From: Streptomyces camponoticapitis | GTDB taxonomy: Bacteria; Actinomycetota; Actinomycetes; Streptomycetales; Streptomycetaceae | Length of the DNA stretch: 64,000 nucleotides | Direction of reading: 5' to 3' | NCBI RefSeq assembly: GCF_014646115.1 | Contig: NZ_BMMV01000004.1 | Coordinates: 1-64,000 of the forward strand | In this document: positions 62,822-64,000 of the stretch, in pieces | Layout of the letters: the number at the start of each line of letters is the position of its first letter | How positions within the stretch are numbered: position 1 is the stretch's first letter | Translations under genes and position numbers: made by a program | Notes under the pieces: model-generated | What the model saw: only the letters and a program-made list of their open reading frames with translations | What the model was told of the DNA's origin: nothing | The model's database searches: none

Positions 62822-63788
62822 CCGACTGGATCCGGCTCTGGCCCATGAGCTGGAGCGGGTCGTGGTGGAGACCGACGGCCGCTCCGCGGTCGTGGACGGT
62901 CACAAACTGGAGGCGAACACCCCCCGCCACCTCTCCATCTACCTGCGGTGGGCACTGTACGAGTTCCTTCACTCGGGCCGGCCGGCCGACATGTACAAGA
63001 ACAAGGACGTGGAGCGGGACGCCGCCCTGGAGGCCCGGCTGGCGGAGGCCATGCCCTTCCGGAACTCGCTCACCAGCGCCCGGGTGAACGACCGGAGGGA
63101 CGGGGAACTCCTGGTCACCGTCGACGGCACACGGGTACGTGTGCCGGTGGAGCGAGTGGTCCCCGACGCCCCGTACCAGGGCGATGACGTGGTCTACCTC
63201 GCCATGCCGGCCGCCCGCCCCGCACTCTCGCCCGGGTTCTTCCTCACCGACGGCAGCCGGGGACGCTCTGTTCGCAAGCCGACCCTGCGCGTCTACGTGA
63301 GCCTGGAGAGCCTGGCCGCGGCCGAGGCCGCCTGGGGCCTCGTCCTCAACTGTCTTGAGGACAGGGGCGTTCCGTACCGGCTCAAGGTCGCTTCCTCACC
63401 CCACCTGGTCCCGCGGAGGGATGCCCTCGTCGTCTATCTGGGCCCGGAGGCGTGGGACACGGTGGCGGACGTGGCCCACTGTGTCGTGGACCTTCCGGGC
63501 CGGGGCTCCGAGGTCTCCGTCTTCGCGGAGCGGGTGGCGCCGGGCGTGTCCGTGGCGTGGCAGCCGTTCGCCGAGAGGCCCGGCGGTCAGACGGGCCGGA
63601 GTTTCGGGCAGCACCGCGCGACGGCCGTCGCCGAAGGCCTGGTCGGCCAGGTGCTCGGCGACCGGGCGGGAACGCGCGAAGAGGCGGTGGCCGGGGCTCT
63701 GTTCGACGCGGGCATCGACCCGTCCGCTCCCCACCGGAACCTGGACTCGCCCCGGATCGGCTTCAGCACCGCCGGCTCGGCCCGATGA
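62805..63788 (+). CDS. LxmY-like HopA1-family phosphothreonine/serine lyase
   Basis: 327 residues. HopA1-type features: LRVYVSLESLAAAEAAWGLVLNCLEDRGVPYRLKVASSPHLVPRRDALVVYLG, PGVSVAWQPFA and GRSFGQHRATAVAEGLV. Starts at ATG 62805 inside the end of the kinase gene (17-base overlap) and its stop overlaps the ATG of the next gene. Elimination of phosphate gives dehydroamino acids in the peptide. The LxmX-like part may be the truncated next gene. Confidence 0.75.
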   Translation: MPAATDRLDPALAHELERVVVETDGRSAVVDGHKLEANTPRHLSIYLRWALYEFLHSGRPADMYKNKDVERDAALEARLAEAMPFRNSLTSARVNDRRDGELLVTVDGTRVRVPVERVVPDAPYQGDDVVYLAMPAARPALSPGFFLTDGSRGRSVRKPTLRVYVSLESLAAAEAAWGLVLNCLEDRGVPYRLKVASSPHLVPRRDALVVYLGPEAWDTVADVAHCVVDLPGRGSEVSVFAERVAPGVSVAWQPFAERPGGQTGRSFGQHRATAVAEGLVGQVLGDRAGTREEAVAGALFDAGIDPSAPHRNLDSPRIGFSTAGSAR

Positions 63789-64000
63789 CTCGGGGGGCGG
63801 CGCGGACACGGCCTGTGGGCGTCGTCCCCCCGGCCGGGGCGCCCTTCGGCGACGAACTCGCGGCAGGACTGCGGGCGCTCGTGTCCCCCTACGGGGTGAT
63901 GTCTGAGGTTCTGCCGGGGGCACCGGTGAGAGGGCTCGGCCGGCTGTCCCTCGCCTCGGCACGGATCGGCGGCGCTCCCGGTGTCGAGCGCCCCGACGAG
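63785..64000 (+). CDS. Start of an unrecognised third gene in the cluster
   Basis: ATGA overlap with the lyase gene; 72 codons to the window end. Begins MTRGAARTRPVGVVPPAGAPFGDELAAGLRALVSPYGVMSEVLPGAPVRG. No family recognised. By position it could be the LxmX-like cyclase subunit or a tailoring enzyme. The end is cut off. Confidence 0.5.
   Translation, partial: MTRGAARTRPVGVVPPAGAPFGDELAAGLRALVSPYGVMSEVLPGAPVRGLGRLSLASARIGGAPGVERPDE

Overview
The window is high-GC actinobacterial DNA, most likely a Streptomyces chromosome. Evidence: very strong G/C bias at third codon positions, many GTG starts and ATGA/GTGA overlaps, several apparently leaderless genes, and genus-typical families (a gvpO-A-F-G-Y-Z-J-L-S-K gas vesicle operon, a DUF6099-type protein, a SepF paralogue, a type II PKS with TcmI-type cyclase, a Crp/c-di-AMP-riboswitch-controlled wall hydrolase). 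No rRNA, tRNA, CRISPR array or complete transposase was seen. All family calls come from reading the sequence; no search was run.

Layout. 1-3442: right edge of an aromatic (type II) polyketide cluster (biotinylated acyl-CoA carboxylase end, cyclase, KS-alpha, KS-beta) with no ACP in view. 3443-4942: regulatory region with a Crp-type site and a c-di-AMP riboswitch ahead of a LysM/transglycosylase protein. 5057-13868: small accessory operons (ArsR/SRPBCC, hydrolase, YeeE/YedE sulfur transporter with a Cys-rich leader ORF, phosphotransferase, secreted protein, TetR-controlled NAD(P) enzymes). 13988-20166: UvrA paralogue, SepF-like, MazG-like, DUF6099, LLM oxidoreductase, homocysteine methyltransferase. 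20197-24341: Hen1-Pnkp RNA repair pair, ending exactly at a 166-bp MITE. 24570-27007: arginine deiminase and ornithine carbamoyltransferase. 27670-35622: a CoA-dependent aryl (probably anthranilate) degradation regulon under a PaaX-type regulator. 35752-40273: mannan use (GH2 beta-mannosidase, LacI, secreted GH26). 40420-46691: F420 enzyme, ABC exporter, TetR, serine hydrolase, DUF2252. 46781-47604: Mn2+ (yybP-ykoY) riboswitch and TMEM165/GDT1 exporter. 47767-53628: orphan ferredoxin, kdpD remnant, TetR/serine hydrolase divergon, KimA-like APC transporter, membrane protein. 53679-60522: DUF1707, Asp23 and the complete gas vesicle operon. 60847-64000: start of what looks like a class V (LxmK/LxmY-type) lanthipeptide cluster with an attached 2OG-Fe(II) dioxygenase, cut off by the window end.

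Working together. The most informative logic is regulatory. One 13-base motif (GTGACGGCAGTCA) occurs in both promoter regions of the aryl-CoA regulon and nowhere else I noticed, which ties the two arms to the PaaX regulator between them. Two riboswitches and a Cys-rich leaderless ORF each sit ahead of a gene whose substrate fits the signal (c-di-AMP/wall hydrolase, Mn/Mn exporter, cysteine/sulfur import). Palindromes at four TetR/ArsR genes and at the mannosidase are candidate operators.
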